DNA of 8,576 nucleotides. It comes from an uncultured Xanthobacteraceae bacterium. Lineage in GTDB: Bacteria; Pseudomonadota; Alphaproteobacteria; Rhizobiales; Xanthobacteraceae. The DNA is taken from positions 1 to 8,576 of the forward strand of contig CATPCO010000396.1 in NCBI GenBank assembly GCA_955652925.1. Direction: 5' to 3'. The translations under genes were made by a program, and so were the position numbers. The notes beneath the pieces are model-generated. The model had not been told where the DNA came from, made no database searches, and worked only from the letters and a program-made list of their open reading frames with translations. This document shows, piece after piece, positions 1 through 6,742 of this stretch (positions within the stretch are counted from its first letter, which is position 1; every line of letters begins with the position of its first letter).

Positions 1-1
1 C

Positions 2-181
2 CCGTCTGCGCCGTTCAATGATCAAGTCGATGCGTTGTCGCAATACCTCGACTATGTCGGTCAAAACCCGCCCTTGACGATACCCGCTTCGGCGGGGGTG
101 TGCGCATCCTCGACTGGATGGCGGACGTTTAGCGGCTTCCCCGTGCACATGGGCAGCAGCCGCCGCAACTACTGGGGGTGA
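2..181 (+). CDS. Phage terminase large subunit, C-terminal end (partial, possibly frameshifted)
   Basis: The frame is open from the window edge to a TGA at 179-181, giving 59 residues. Near the start it reads FNDQVDALSQYLDYV. This resembles the conserved C-terminal block of terminase large subunits (typically DDQVDA/S-x-SQ-x-L-x-W), which carries an acidic residue of the nuclease domain that cuts concatemeric phage DNA during packaging. The similarity fades after about residue 20. From there frame 1 (about 49-132) reads more like coding sequence, RSKPALDDTRFGGGVRILDW and onward, ending in TAG at 130-132. A single-base loss near 49 would join the two frames into one shorter C-terminus. The rest of the protein lies outside the window. 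The assignment rests on one short motif, so it is moderate at best; the gene may be a decayed prophage remnant or belong to a live prophage to the left. Confidence 0.5.
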   Translation, partial: PSAPFNDQVDALSQYLDYVGQNPPLTIPASAGVCASSTGWRTFSGFPVHMGSSRRNYWG

Positions 182-234
182 TCATGCCGGCGTGCGCGCA
201 ACCGCCGCGCAAGCTCGTTCGCAAAAGCCGGAAA

Positions 235-267
235 AATTCCCTGTATTTTTCGCTGATGCAGGGAATT
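235..267 (-). terminator. Stem-loop downstream of the murJ-like gene (terminator or dispersed repeat)
   Basis: A perfect 9-bp inverted repeat, AATTCCCTG (235-243) and CAGGGAATT (259-267), flanks a 15-nt loop. Read on the minus strand, the second arm runs into five consecutive T residues (236-232), the arrangement of a weak rho-independent terminator, about 90 nt past the murJ-like stop codon. On the plus strand no T tract follows. The stem has only four G:C pairs and the loop is long, so termination would be weak. The same shape also fits a small dispersed intergenic palindrome; only one copy is present here. Confidence 0.4.
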
Positions 268-339
268 CCCGGCCCGCCCGTTGGCTGTAGTACGAGTGGA
301 TGGCGAACCGCTCGGGTCTGGGATGGGTACGGCTCGCGG

Positions 340-351
340 GGAACCGGTTCC
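340..351. repeat. 12-bp perfect palindrome GGAACCGGTTCC
   Basis: A perfectly self-complementary 12-mer lies 7 bp beyond the murJ-like stop codon. It sits within a larger imperfect dyad: GTACGG at 327-332 region pairs with CCGTAC at 350-355. It could form a cruciform or hairpin at the transcript end, or be a dyad for a DNA-binding protein. No function can be assigned from one copy. Confidence 0.3.
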
Positions 352-358
352 GTACTCG

Positions 359-1876
359 TTACCTTCGCCGCGCAAGGAGCCACTGCGAGCCAAAGAAGGC
401 AGCAACGAAGCCGCCATAGACGAGCGCCCCGATGAGAGCCAACACAGCAAGGGTGCCCACATCGCCCGCTGAGGGCCACATGCGCGCAATAGCGCCCTGC
501 GCGAGCCACAGCACGAGGGCAAGTGCTCCTCCCGCCACCGCAAGGCGGATGAGGCTGCGACCCAGCCGGGCATCGAGCGCCAGGTGATCCTGACGCGCGG
601 CAAACCAGGCGACGAGGACGAGATTGAGCCAGGCGCCGATTGAGGTCGCAAGCGCCAGCCCAACCTGGGCAAGCGGCGCCATGAGCACGATCTTGAATGC
701 CACATTGACCGCCACTGCGAGCAGCGAGGCCTTGACCGGCGTTGCGGTGTCGCCGCGGGCAAGGAAGGTCGCGGTCACGCTGCGAACCAGCACGAACGGC
801 AGGAGGCCGACTGCATAAGCGGCAAGCGTGTGGCCTGCGGCCAGCGCATCGGTCACCGTGAAGGCGCCCCGCATGAACAAGGCGCGCATGATCAGGTCGG
901 GGAGCAACAGGAACGCCACGATGCATGGAATTGACAGCAGGAGCGTGAATTCGATTGCACGCGCCTGAACATGGCGCGCGCCGCGCTCATCGCCTGCAGC
1001 GATCCGTTGCGCCATCTCCGGCAACAGCACAGTTCCGGCGGCGATCCCAATCACTCCAATCGGCAGTTGGTTGAGCCGATCGGCATAATAGAGGGCAGAG
1101 AGCGCACCAGCGGAGAGAAAGCTCGCGATGATGGTATCGGCGAATAGCGCGATCTGCAGCCCAGCCGAACCGACTGTTGCAGGCAAGAGTGCCTTGAAGA
1201 ACCGCTTGACGTCCTCCTCCCATTGCGGCCAGCGGAACACTGCCAGTACCCCTTGGCGCAGCGTGTCCCCGCCGACCAGCAACAGTTCCAGGATCCCCGC
1301 CAGCAGGACGCCCCAGGCCGCAGCGTGCCCAGGGGTTGCAAAGAAACCTGACAGCAACAGCGTCGTCATCATCGAAATGTTAAGCAGAATGGGAGCCGCA
1401 GCCGCTGCTGCAAACCGCGAGAGCGCGTTGAGAATGCCGCCGTAAAGCGTGACGAGCGAAACCAGGAGAAGGTAGGGAAATGTAATTCGCGTGAGCTCGA
1501 CTGCGAGCGCAAATCGGCCGGGATCTTTTCCAAATCCCGGCGCTAAGAGCTTGATAAGGTCAGGTGTGAAGGCAAGCGCGCACAGGAGCAAAACGATTTG
1601 ACTTGCAAACAAAAGTGTGAATACGCGATCGCTAAACAGCTGAGCTTTGGTTGACCCTTCTTGCTGCCGGATGCGGGCATAGGCAGGAACAAAGGCCGCG
1701 TTGAAGGCCCCCTCGGCAAAGATTGCGCGAAAATGGTTGGGCAACCTCAATGCAACAAAGAAAGCGTCGGCAATCGGTCCGGCGCCGAGCACGGCCGCAA
1801 GGACGATGTCACTCGCAAAGACTGTATGCCTAGAGAGCAGCGTCAGGCCGCCAACGGTGAAGAAGCGCCCGATCAT
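359..1876 (-). CDS. murJ: MurJ/MviN-family lipid-linked sugar flippase with altered TM1 signature
   Basis: This 505-residue polytopic membrane protein of the MOP superfamily has the normal length for MurJ, which flips lipid II across the inner membrane in peptidoglycan synthesis. Family signatures are clear: GAGPIADAFFVALRLPN at residues 31-47, FAEGAFNAAFVPAYAR at 53-68, YYADRLNQLPIGV in the middle, and alternating hydrophobic segments to the C-terminus. Counterparts of E. coli Arg18 (R16), Asp39 (D37), Arg52 (R50) and Arg270 (in YYADR) are present. The helix-1 motif, normally SRxxGFxRD, reads SRHTVFASD, so the conserved Gly is Val and the counterpart of essential Arg24 is Ser22. It starts with ATG without a clear Shine-Dalgarno sequence, 40 nt after the preceding dehydrogenase, suggesting co-transcription. 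Its place in a nucleotide-sugar cluster, not beside glnD/mutS as is common in alphaproteobacteria, hints at a second MurJ-like copy used for another lipid-linked glycan. The family call is secure; the substrate is not. Confidence 0.9.
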   Translation of the reverse strand: MIGRFFTVGGLTLLSRHTVFASDIVLAAVLGAGPIADAFFVALRLPNHFRAIFAEGAFNAAFVPAYARIRQQEGSTKAQLFSDRVFTLLFASQIVLLLCALAFTPDLIKLLAPGFGKDPGRFALAVELTRITFPYLLLVSLVTLYGGILNALSRFAAAAAAPILLNISMMTTLLLSGFFATPGHAAAWGVLLAGILELLLVGGDTLRQGVLAVFRWPQWEEDVKRFFKALLPATVGSAGLQIALFADTIIASFLSAGALSALYYADRLNQLPIGVIGIAAGTVLLPEMAQRIAAGDERGARHVQARAIEFTLLLSIPCIVAFLLLPDLIMRALFMRGAFTVTDALAAGHTLAAYAVGLLPFVLVRSVTATFLARGDTATPVKASLLAVAVNVAFKIVLMAPLAQVGLALATSIGAWLNLVLVAWFAARQDHLALDARLGRSLIRLAVAGGALALVLWLAQGAIARMWPSAGDVGTLAVLALIGALVYGGFVAAFFGSQWLLARRR

Positions 1877-1916
1877 CGGCCGAGCCAGCCGGCGTCCCCG
1901 GCGTGGGAGGGTGAGA

Positions 1917-2942
1917 TCAGCCGATCACGCGCCGCGTCGCGCGACGCCCGACGGCAGGCATTGCGCGGGCTTCGAGACACCGGATCGCGATCTCCAGGCT
2001 CGCTACGCCCTCATCGCCGGTGACCGCGGGCTCCTTGCCGGCGCGTATTGCTGAAATGAAAGCCTGGAGCTCGGCGCGCAGCGGCTCGGCATGCCCAACC
2101 GAGAGGTGTCGCATCGAATAGCTGCCGTCGGGCTGAAAACCGAAACATTCGGTGACCTGCCGGGTGAGCAGGTCGCCCATGATGTATTTCTTGCGAGTCG
2201 CTATCGTTACGTTCCTGGCCTTGAAGGGCGTGAGCCAGTTCGTGTTGATGTGGGCCAGCACACCGGAGACGGTGCGAAACTGAAGGAGCGCAATATCCTC
2301 CCGTTCGGCGACCGCGCTTGAGAGCTGCGGCTGCACTTCCGCGATCTCGGACTCGGTGAACCACCGGATCAAATCGATGTCATGCACTGCGAGATCGATC
2401 ACCACTCCCACATTCGACATACGCGGCGGAAACGGGCCGACGCGCGTGATGGCGATGGACAAAATGTCTTCGCCTCGGATTGCCTCTTTGATCGCCTCGA
2501 CGGTGGGATTGAAGCGCTCGACGTGCCCCACCATCAGCGAAACGCCGGCGTGCCGGGCGGCGGCAATGATGGCGCGCCCCTCAACGACCGAGGGCGCGAT
2601 CGGCTTCTCGACCAAAACATGTACGCCCTGCTTAATGCAACATAGCGCCAGCTCGCGATGCAGGTGCGTAGGGGCGGCAATGGTCATGGCATCCACGCCT
2701 TCTGCGAGCAGCTCTTCAATATTGCTCAAGCCCGCACAGCCAAGCGCGCTGGCCACCATGTCGCGTGGTGCCGGGTCAGGATCGGCTACGCCGACGAGAC
2801 GAATTCCGGCAAGATCGGCAAAGACGCGCGCATGGTTGCTGCCCATAACGCCGACGCCGGCGACGCCGACACGTAACCGCCCGTCCGATCCCTTGTTGGC
2901 GGATTTCATGACAGACAAGCTACCCCCTCTGCCGGCCGCCAT
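1917..2942 (-). CDS. Gfo/Idh/MocA family NAD(P)-dependent sugar dehydrogenase (UDP-GlcNAc 3-dehydrogenase-like)
   Basis: The 341-residue product has a Rossmann nucleotide-binding motif, VGVAGVGVMG (GxGxxG, residues 25-34), the family EKP motif (112-114, catalytic Lys113), GHVERFNP (139-146) and the sugar-site motif DLAVHDID (183-190, with His187 and Asp183/Asp188). These are hallmarks of Gfo/Idh/MocA oxidoreductases, cytosolic enzymes that oxidise or reduce a sugar ring carbon with NAD(P). GVGVMGSNHARV plus GHVERFNP resembles members annotated as UDP-N-acetylglucosamine 3-dehydrogenases (GnnA/WlbA-like), which make a 3-keto sugar for later amination. No partner aminotransferase lies in this window. 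The ATG at 2942 was chosen because a perfect AGGAGG lies 10 nt upstream; an ATG at 2909 (330 aa, weaker upstream purine run) and a TTG at 2918 are alternatives, and the frame stays open to an ATG at 3005. It lies 108 nt after the SDR gene and 40 nt before the murJ-like gene. Family certain; substrate inferred. Confidence 0.87.
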   Translation of the reverse strand: MAAGRGGSLSVMKSANKGSDGRLRVGVAGVGVMGSNHARVFADLAGIRLVGVADPDPAPRDMVASALGCAGLSNIEELLAEGVDAMTIAAPTHLHRELALCCIKQGVHVLVEKPIAPSVVEGRAIIAAARHAGVSLMVGHVERFNPTVEAIKEAIRGEDILSIAITRVGPFPPRMSNVGVVIDLAVHDIDLIRWFTESEIAEVQPQLSSAVAEREDIALLQFRTVSGVLAHINTNWLTPFKARNVTIATRKKYIMGDLLTRQVTECFGFQPDGSYSMRHLSVGHAEPLRAELQAFISAIRAGKEPAVTGDEGVASLEIAIRCLEARAMPAVGRRATRRVIG

Positions 2943-2952
2943 TCGTCGCGCC

Positions 2953-2958
2953 CCTCCT
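2953..2958 (-). promoter_or_regulatory. Ribosome binding site of the Gfo/Idh/MocA gene
   Basis: AGGAGG on the minus strand lies 10 nt before the ATG at 2942. It is the strongest Shine-Dalgarno match among the possible starts of this gene and supports the 341-residue form over the start at 2909, whose nearest purine run (AGAGGGGG) is 13 nt away. Confidence 0.5.
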
Positions 2959-3050
2959 AGCATGCTCGCTCGCCCCTGGCGATGGCCCCCTTCTTGCCTG
3001 TGCACACGTTTTGAATCAACCGGTTACAGGCGAAAATCCAATGGGTTGCA

Positions 3051-4064
3051 CTACATCTTAGCAAATCGGCGCAACCACTCGACGAAGCGCTTAATCCCCT
3101 CCGCGATCGGCGTACTGGGCCGGAAACCCACCGCCTGTTCGAGATCGGCAACATCGGCGTAGGTCTCCGGAACGTCTCCAGGTTGCATTGGCAGGAACTC
3201 CGCAATGGCAGTCCTGTCGACTGCCTGCTCGATCAGCCGCACGACTTCGAGCACCTCTACGGGGCTGCTGTTGCCGATATTATAAATGTGCCAGGGGGCT
3301 CGGCTGGTTGCCGGATCCGGCGCTTCGCCCGACCAGGCATGATCAGGCGAGGGCGGTCGGGGGACCAGGCGAACCACGGCCTCAACCACATCGTCGATAA
3401 AAGTAAAATCCCGTCGCATCCGACCATTATTGAACAGCTTGATCGGCCGCCCATGCAATATTGCGTCACTGAACAGCCACATCGCCATATCAGGACGGCC
3501 CCAGGGTCCATAGACGGTGAAAAATCGCAATCCGGTCGCCGGCAGCGCGAACAGGTGGGAGTAGGCATGGGCCATGAGCTCGTTGGCTTTCTTCGTGGCG
3601 CCGTAGAGGTTGAGCGGGTGATCGACGTTGTCCGACGCACGAAGAGGCATTCTGGTGTTCGCCCCATAAACCGACGAGGAGGAGGCGTAGAGAAGGTGGC
3701 GGCAGCCCTGATGCCGGCACCCCTCCAGCACGTTAAGAAAGCCAACGAGATTGGCGTCCGCGTACGCATACGGATCGATGAGGGAATGGCGCACTCCCGC
3801 CTGTGCCGCCAAGTGAACGACATTGGGAAACCGTTCCGCCTCGAACAAACGCATCATTGGGACGCGTTGGGCAATATCCACTTTCTCGAACCGGAAGTTG
3901 GAAAAGCGTTGGAGCTCGGCGATTCGGGCCGCTTTCAAGGCGGGATCGTAGTAGGCGTTGAGGTTGTCTATTCCAACGACATCGTATCCTTGCACCAGCA
4001 GGCGTTGCGCGACGTGCATGCCGATGAAACCGGCTGCGCCGGTGACGAGAACAAGCTCCCCCAC
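3051..4064 (-). CDS. NAD-dependent epimerase of the UDP-glucuronate 4-epimerase type
   Basis: With the GTG start the protein has 337 residues, normal for this extended SDR family. It opens with LVLVTGAAGFIG (GxxGxxG at 9-15), then IDNLNAYYDPALKAARI (32-48), a binding loop at 63, HLAAQAGVRHSL (84-95), YASSSSVYG (126-134) and the catalytic Tyr154-x3-Lys158 in LYGATKKANE. FFTVYGPWGRPDMA (181-194) and the early NLNAYYD block are typical of UDP-glucuronate 4-epimerases (LpsL/Cap1J type), which interconvert UDP-glucuronate and UDP-galacturonate in the cytosol for LPS and capsule synthesis. A 4-epimerase acting on another UDP-sugar is possible. The GTG was chosen over ATGs at 4097 and 4265 because a strong AGGGAGGT lies just upstream and because homologues begin directly at the Rossmann strand. 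It is the first gene of a minus-strand set with the dehydrogenase and murJ-like genes and is divergent from the AGE gene. Confidence 0.88.
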   Translation of the reverse strand: MGELVLVTGAAGFIGMHVAQRLLVQGYDVVGIDNLNAYYDPALKAARIAELQRFSNFRFEKVDIAQRVPMMRLFEAERFPNVVHLAAQAGVRHSLIDPYAYADANLVGFLNVLEGCRHQGCRHLLYASSSSVYGANTRMPLRASDNVDHPLNLYGATKKANELMAHAYSHLFALPATGLRFFTVYGPWGRPDMAMWLFSDAILHGRPIKLFNNGRMRRDFTFIDDVVEAVVRLVPRPPSPDHAWSGEAPDPATSRAPWHIYNIGNSSPVEVLEVVRLIEQAVDRTAIAEFLPMQPGDVPETYADVADLEQAVGFRPSTPIAEGIKRFVEWLRRFAKM

Positions 4065-4244
4065 ATCAACCTCCCTTCTTAGGGGCGCTCGGGCCATGCT
4101 GAGGGCCTCGCCATGTTTGCGCCCGCCGGTTGCGCTCGGCTGGGAGCCGTTCGTGCAGTATAAAGGGCCAAATGCCAAGGGCCGTTTTAACGTGATGGCG
4201 CGAACCGACTCTCCTGAGGCGCCTCTTCGGCCGAGCTCGACCTC
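4065..4244. promoter_or_regulatory. Divergent intergenic region between epimerase and AGE genes
   Basis: This 180-bp spacer must carry the start signals for both divergent gene sets. Possible -10 elements overlap at its centre: TATAAA at 4159-4164 on the plus strand and TATACT at 4157-4162 on the minus strand. Neither has a good -35 box at 16-18 nt spacing (TTGCGC at 4130-4135 is 23 nt away; a minus-strand TTGGCA is only 10 nt away). AAGGGCC occurs twice, 15 bp apart, next to the TATA element, and could be an operator half-site pair. The promoter role follows from gene orientation; the exact elements are weak guesses. Confidence 0.4.
4069..4076 (-). promoter_or_regulatory. Strong Shine-Dalgarno that decides a GTG start
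   Basis: AGGGAGGT on the minus strand, within a longer AAGAAGGGAGGTT run, lies 4 nt before the GTG at 4062-4064. The first in-frame ATG upstream, at 4097, has only a GAGG 8 nt away. The site therefore places the epimerase start at GTG, directly ahead of the Rossmann motif. Confidence 0.6.
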
Positions 4245-5420
4245 ATGATTGAGCTCGCTAGCCAAGCGACCGCGCTGCGGGATTGGTTATTCGATCGTGC
4301 GCTGCCCATTTGGTGGGACATTGGTGCGGATCGAGTGCATGGCGGCTTTCACGAAGCGATCGATCTCGACGGCAGGCCGGTCCCAAAAGCCCATCGTGCC
4401 CGCACCATTGCACGTCAGGTTTTCTCCTATTGTGAGGCGGGCCGGCTTGGCTGGAAAGGACCTTGGCGTGAGGCGGCGCTGCACGCGTTAGAGTTCTTCC
4501 GTGCTCATTTCATCGCTCGTGATGATACGATTGTTTCTGTCGTCGATCTCGACGGCCGATGTTCTGACTCGCGTTTTGAACTGTACGACCAAGCTTTTGC
4601 CTTGCTCGCTTATGCAAGCGCTCACCGCACATTTGGGCCGGCGGCCGGCTGGCGCAGGCGCGCCACGGCCCTGCGCGTGGCACTCGAGCAACGTTTTGCC
4701 AATCCACTTGAGGGGTTTTTGGAAGGGCTTGAGGCGCGACTGCCGCAGTGCGCTAATCCGCACATGCATCTTTTCGAATCGGCGATTGCATGGAGTATCA
4801 TCGACGATGATCCCGGCTGGGCTCGAATGGCAGACGGGCTGGCGAAACTGTGCGTTGGCAAGATGATCGAGCCTGCGACGGGTGCGCTGCGCGAGCTCTT
4901 TGACAAGGATTGGACTGCGGCCGCTGGAATTGCCGGCAGCATCTGCGAGCCCGGCCACCACTACGAGTGGGCTGTCTTGCTTGATCGCTGGGCACGTCGG
5001 GCGGGTAAAAAACAACCCGAGGAGATATCCCGGATCATTGCATTTGCTGATGCTCACGGTGTCAATGCCGAAGGGTTCGTGATGAACGCCGTGCTGACCG
5101 ATGGCTCGGTCCATGATCCCGTGGCGCGGCTGTGGGCGCAAGCGGAACGGGTTCGCGCTTATCTCATCCAAGGCCGCAGTGGAGAGCAAGTATCCGCAGC
5201 CGTCGAGGCGCTGGGGCGCTTTCTCGCAACGCCCACGACGGGTCTATGGTTCGACCAGCTCGACGAAAAGAATGTGTTCGTCGTCGAACCAGCGCGTGCC
5301 ACAAGCCTATACCACATTATCGGCGTGGCTGTGGATTTGGTCGGGGCCCACTTTGTGCCGGATCAGATGCATGACGCAGTGCAGCCCCGAACGAGTGAGA
5401 CAACACTGATGGAGCGATGA
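4245..5420 (+). CDS. AGE-family (N-acylglucosamine 2-epimerase) sugar isomerase, probable mannose/mannose-6-phosphate isomerase
   Basis: The 391-residue length matches the AGE family, (alpha/alpha)6-barrel enzymes that convert ketose and aldose or epimerise at C2. Family blocks occur in order: WWDIGADRVHGGF (23-35), RARTIARQVFSYCEA (51-65), NPHMHLFESAIAW (171-183), EPGHHYEWAVLL (235-246), RLWAQAERVRAY (295-306), LWFDQLD (334-340) and YHI (356-358). His238 and His357 align with the two acid/base histidines described for the family, so the enzyme looks intact. Members include N-acetylglucosamine 2-epimerase, mannose isomerase and rhizobial mannose-6-phosphate isomerase. Two genes upstream of a GDP-mannose enzyme, mannose or mannose-6-P is the likeliest substrate, but this is context-based. 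The ATG is the first in-frame start and lacks a good Shine-Dalgarno. The stop overlaps an out-of-frame ATG (ATGA), and the GT4 gene starts 48 nt later, so the two are probably co-transcribed. Confidence 0.88.
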   Translation: MIELASQATALRDWLFDRALPIWWDIGADRVHGGFHEAIDLDGRPVPKAHRARTIARQVFSYCEAGRLGWKGPWREAALHALEFFRAHFIARDDTIVSVVDLDGRCSDSRFELYDQAFALLAYASAHRTFGPAAGWRRRATALRVALEQRFANPLEGFLEGLEARLPQCANPHMHLFESAIAWSIIDDDPGWARMADGLAKLCVGKMIEPATGALRELFDKDWTAAAGIAGSICEPGHHYEWAVLLDRWARRAGKKQPEEISRIIAFADAHGVNAEGFVMNAVLTDGSVHDPVARLWAQAERVRAYLIQGRSGEQVSAAVEALGRFLATPTTGLWFDQLDEKNVFVVEPARATSLYHIIGVAVDLVGAHFVPDQMHDAVQPRTSETTLMER

Positions 5421-5468
5421 CTGCACCTGTTTGCGGATCACCCTTTCGCCCCCTTCATCGCGCACAGA

Positions 5469-6698
5469 ATGAGCTCAAAACATCTACCAACCCCTTCTAT
5501 GGATGCTTCCCCAGCAATCACGCCAGGGCGCCCGGGGGAAAGAGCCGCCACCCCTCGTATCATCTATCTCGTTACCGAAGACTGGTACTTTATCTCCCAT
5601 CGCCTTCCGATGGCGCGGGCAGCGCGCGCGGCCGGTTTTGACATCCATGTCGCCACCCGGGTCGATCGCCATGGAGCAGCGATTGTGGCCGAAGGATTTG
5701 AGTTGCACCCGGTCTCATGGCAGCGCGGCAGCCTTGATCCGCGCGACTTCGTTCGTGTGTTGCGCGAGGTACGCCGGTTATATCGCGAACTCACGCCCGA
5801 TCTTGCTCATCACGTTGCTTTGCCCGCAACAGTTGTCGGTTCCTTAGCCGCCGCGGGCCTGCCGACGATTTGTCTCAATGCAATGACCGGGCTTGGAACG
5901 ATGTTCATCAGCGACGCGCCGAAGATGCGCCTGGCGCGCATGACACTGCGCCCTGTCCTGCGCGCTCTCTTGAGCAGCCCTCGATCCGCCGTCCTGGTAC
6001 AAAATCTCGACGATCACGCCCTCGTCGAGAAACTTGGAGTTGGCGCGAAGCGTATCGCGCTCATTCCGGGGTCGGGTGTCGACACCGAAGCCTTGCGACC
6101 ACTGCCCGAGCCTGGTGGTCCCGTCACAATTGCATTTGTGGGACGCCTTGTAGCCAGCAAGGGAATCCGGGCCCTTGTCGAGGCACATGCGCGCCTTGTC
6201 GCAAGTGGTCAAGAGATCAGGCTGTTGATTGCCGGGGTCCCGGACCCCGCAAATCCCGACGCAATCGGCGCGGACGAGCTCGAACGCTGGCGGCGGCAAA
6301 CCAACGTGTCCTATCTCGGCTTTGTCGAAGACATCGCCGCGCTATGGGCTCGCGCCCACATTGCCGTGCTGCCATCCTATCGCGAAGGGCTGCCGCTGAC
6401 GTTGCTCGAGGCTGCGGCTTGTGCACGGCCGCTCATCGCTACCGACGTGCCGGGTTGCCGCGATATCGCGCGTCACGATCGCAACGCGTTTGTGGTCCCG
6501 CTCGGCGATGTGGGAGCGCTCGCCCGAGCCATTGAGTGCCTGGCTGGTGATGCGGATCTCCGGCGTAGATTTGGCCAAGCAGGCCGCCAGCTGGTCGAGC
6601 AGGAGTTCTCGAGCAAACGAATTGGTCGGGATATGGTTGCTTTATACCGGCGCCTGCTGAGCGCCCGTCCTGACCTGTTTGGTTATCCGGCGTTGTAG
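5469..6698 (+). CDS. Glycosyltransferase family 4 (GT-B fold)
   Basis: The 409-residue protein has a two-domain GT-B layout. The N-terminal acceptor domain begins with RIIYLVTEDWYFISHRLPMA (30-49) and contains NAMTGLGTMF (137-146). The C-terminal donor domain has IPGSGVDTEALRP (199-211), FVGRLVASKGI (223-233, with the phosphate-contacting Arg226 and Lys231) and LPSYREGLPLTLLEAAA (301-317), which holds the GT4 E-x7-E pair Glu306/Glu314. Such enzymes transfer a sugar from a nucleotide donor to a lipid-linked oligosaccharide at the inner face of the membrane, with retention of configuration. No membrane segment or signal peptide is evident. The first ATG has no convincing Shine-Dalgarno, and the first 28 residues are Pro/Ser-rich and poorly conserved in character, but no better start exists between the upstream stop and the core. 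Donor and acceptor cannot be read from sequence; the WcaL/PglA/CapM-type wording suggests a polysaccharide repeat-unit enzyme, and the next gene makes GDP-mannose. Confidence 0.88.
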   Translation: MSSKHLPTPSMDASPAITPGRPGERAATPRIIYLVTEDWYFISHRLPMARAARAAGFDIHVATRVDRHGAAIVAEGFELHPVSWQRGSLDPRDFVRVLREVRRLYRELTPDLAHHVALPATVVGSLAAAGLPTICLNAMTGLGTMFISDAPKMRLARMTLRPVLRALLSSPRSAVLVQNLDDHALVEKLGVGAKRIALIPGSGVDTEALRPLPEPGGPVTIAFVGRLVASKGIRALVEAHARLVASGQEIRLLIAGVPDPANPDAIGADELERWRRQTNVSYLGFVEDIAALWARAHIAVLPSYREGLPLTLLEAAACARPLIATDVPGCRDIARHDRNAFVVPLGDVGALARAIECLAGDADLRRRFGQAGRQLVEQEFSSKRIGRDMVALYRRLLSARPDLFGYPAL

Positions 6699-6732
6699 CG
6701 AACACCGCCTCGGACTAGAAGAAGAAAGCCTC

Positions 6733-6737
6733 AGGGG
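6733..6737 (+). promoter_or_regulatory. Ribosome binding site of the GDP-mannose synthesis gene
   Basis: AGGGG lies 5 nt before the ATG at 6743, in the 44-nt spacer after the glycosyltransferase stop. Spacing and strength support this start, which also places the nucleotidyltransferase signature close to the N-terminus as in homologues. Confidence 0.5.
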
Positions 6738-6742
6738 TCGCA

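Noticed and set aside
178..435. An 85-codon plus-strand open frame across the intergenic stem-loop and the murJ 3' end
   Set aside because: It overlaps the end of a well-supported gene on the other strand, includes the palindromic element, and its translation has no recognisable family character.
129..926. Long minus-strand open frame (265 codons) within and beyond murJ
   Set aside because: It runs in another frame of murJ, is rich in Arg, Ala, Cys and Pro as expected for a shadow of GC-rich coding DNA, and lacks any family motif.
3018..3025. AACCGGTT palindrome, also present inside the 12-mer at 340-351
   Set aside because: An 8-bp palindrome recurring twice in 8.6 kb of GC-rich DNA can occur by chance, and the flanking bases do not match.
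4150..4190. A sigma-54-like promoter on the minus strand (TTGGCA ... TGC)
   Set aside because: The GG and GC elements are not 10 nt apart: the nearest pairing gives 11, so the consensus spacing is not met.
4065..4265. A longer epimerase form starting at ATG 4265
   Set aside because: It would overlap the start of the divergent AGE gene and add 67 residues unlike the family; a strong Shine-Dalgarno and the Rossmann start support GTG at 4064.
5417..5641. Short plus-strand frame whose ATG overlaps the AGE gene stop (ATGA)
   Set aside because: The arrangement resembles translational coupling, but the frame runs into the GT4 gene in the wrong frame and its translation has no coding character; the real downstream gene begins at 5469.
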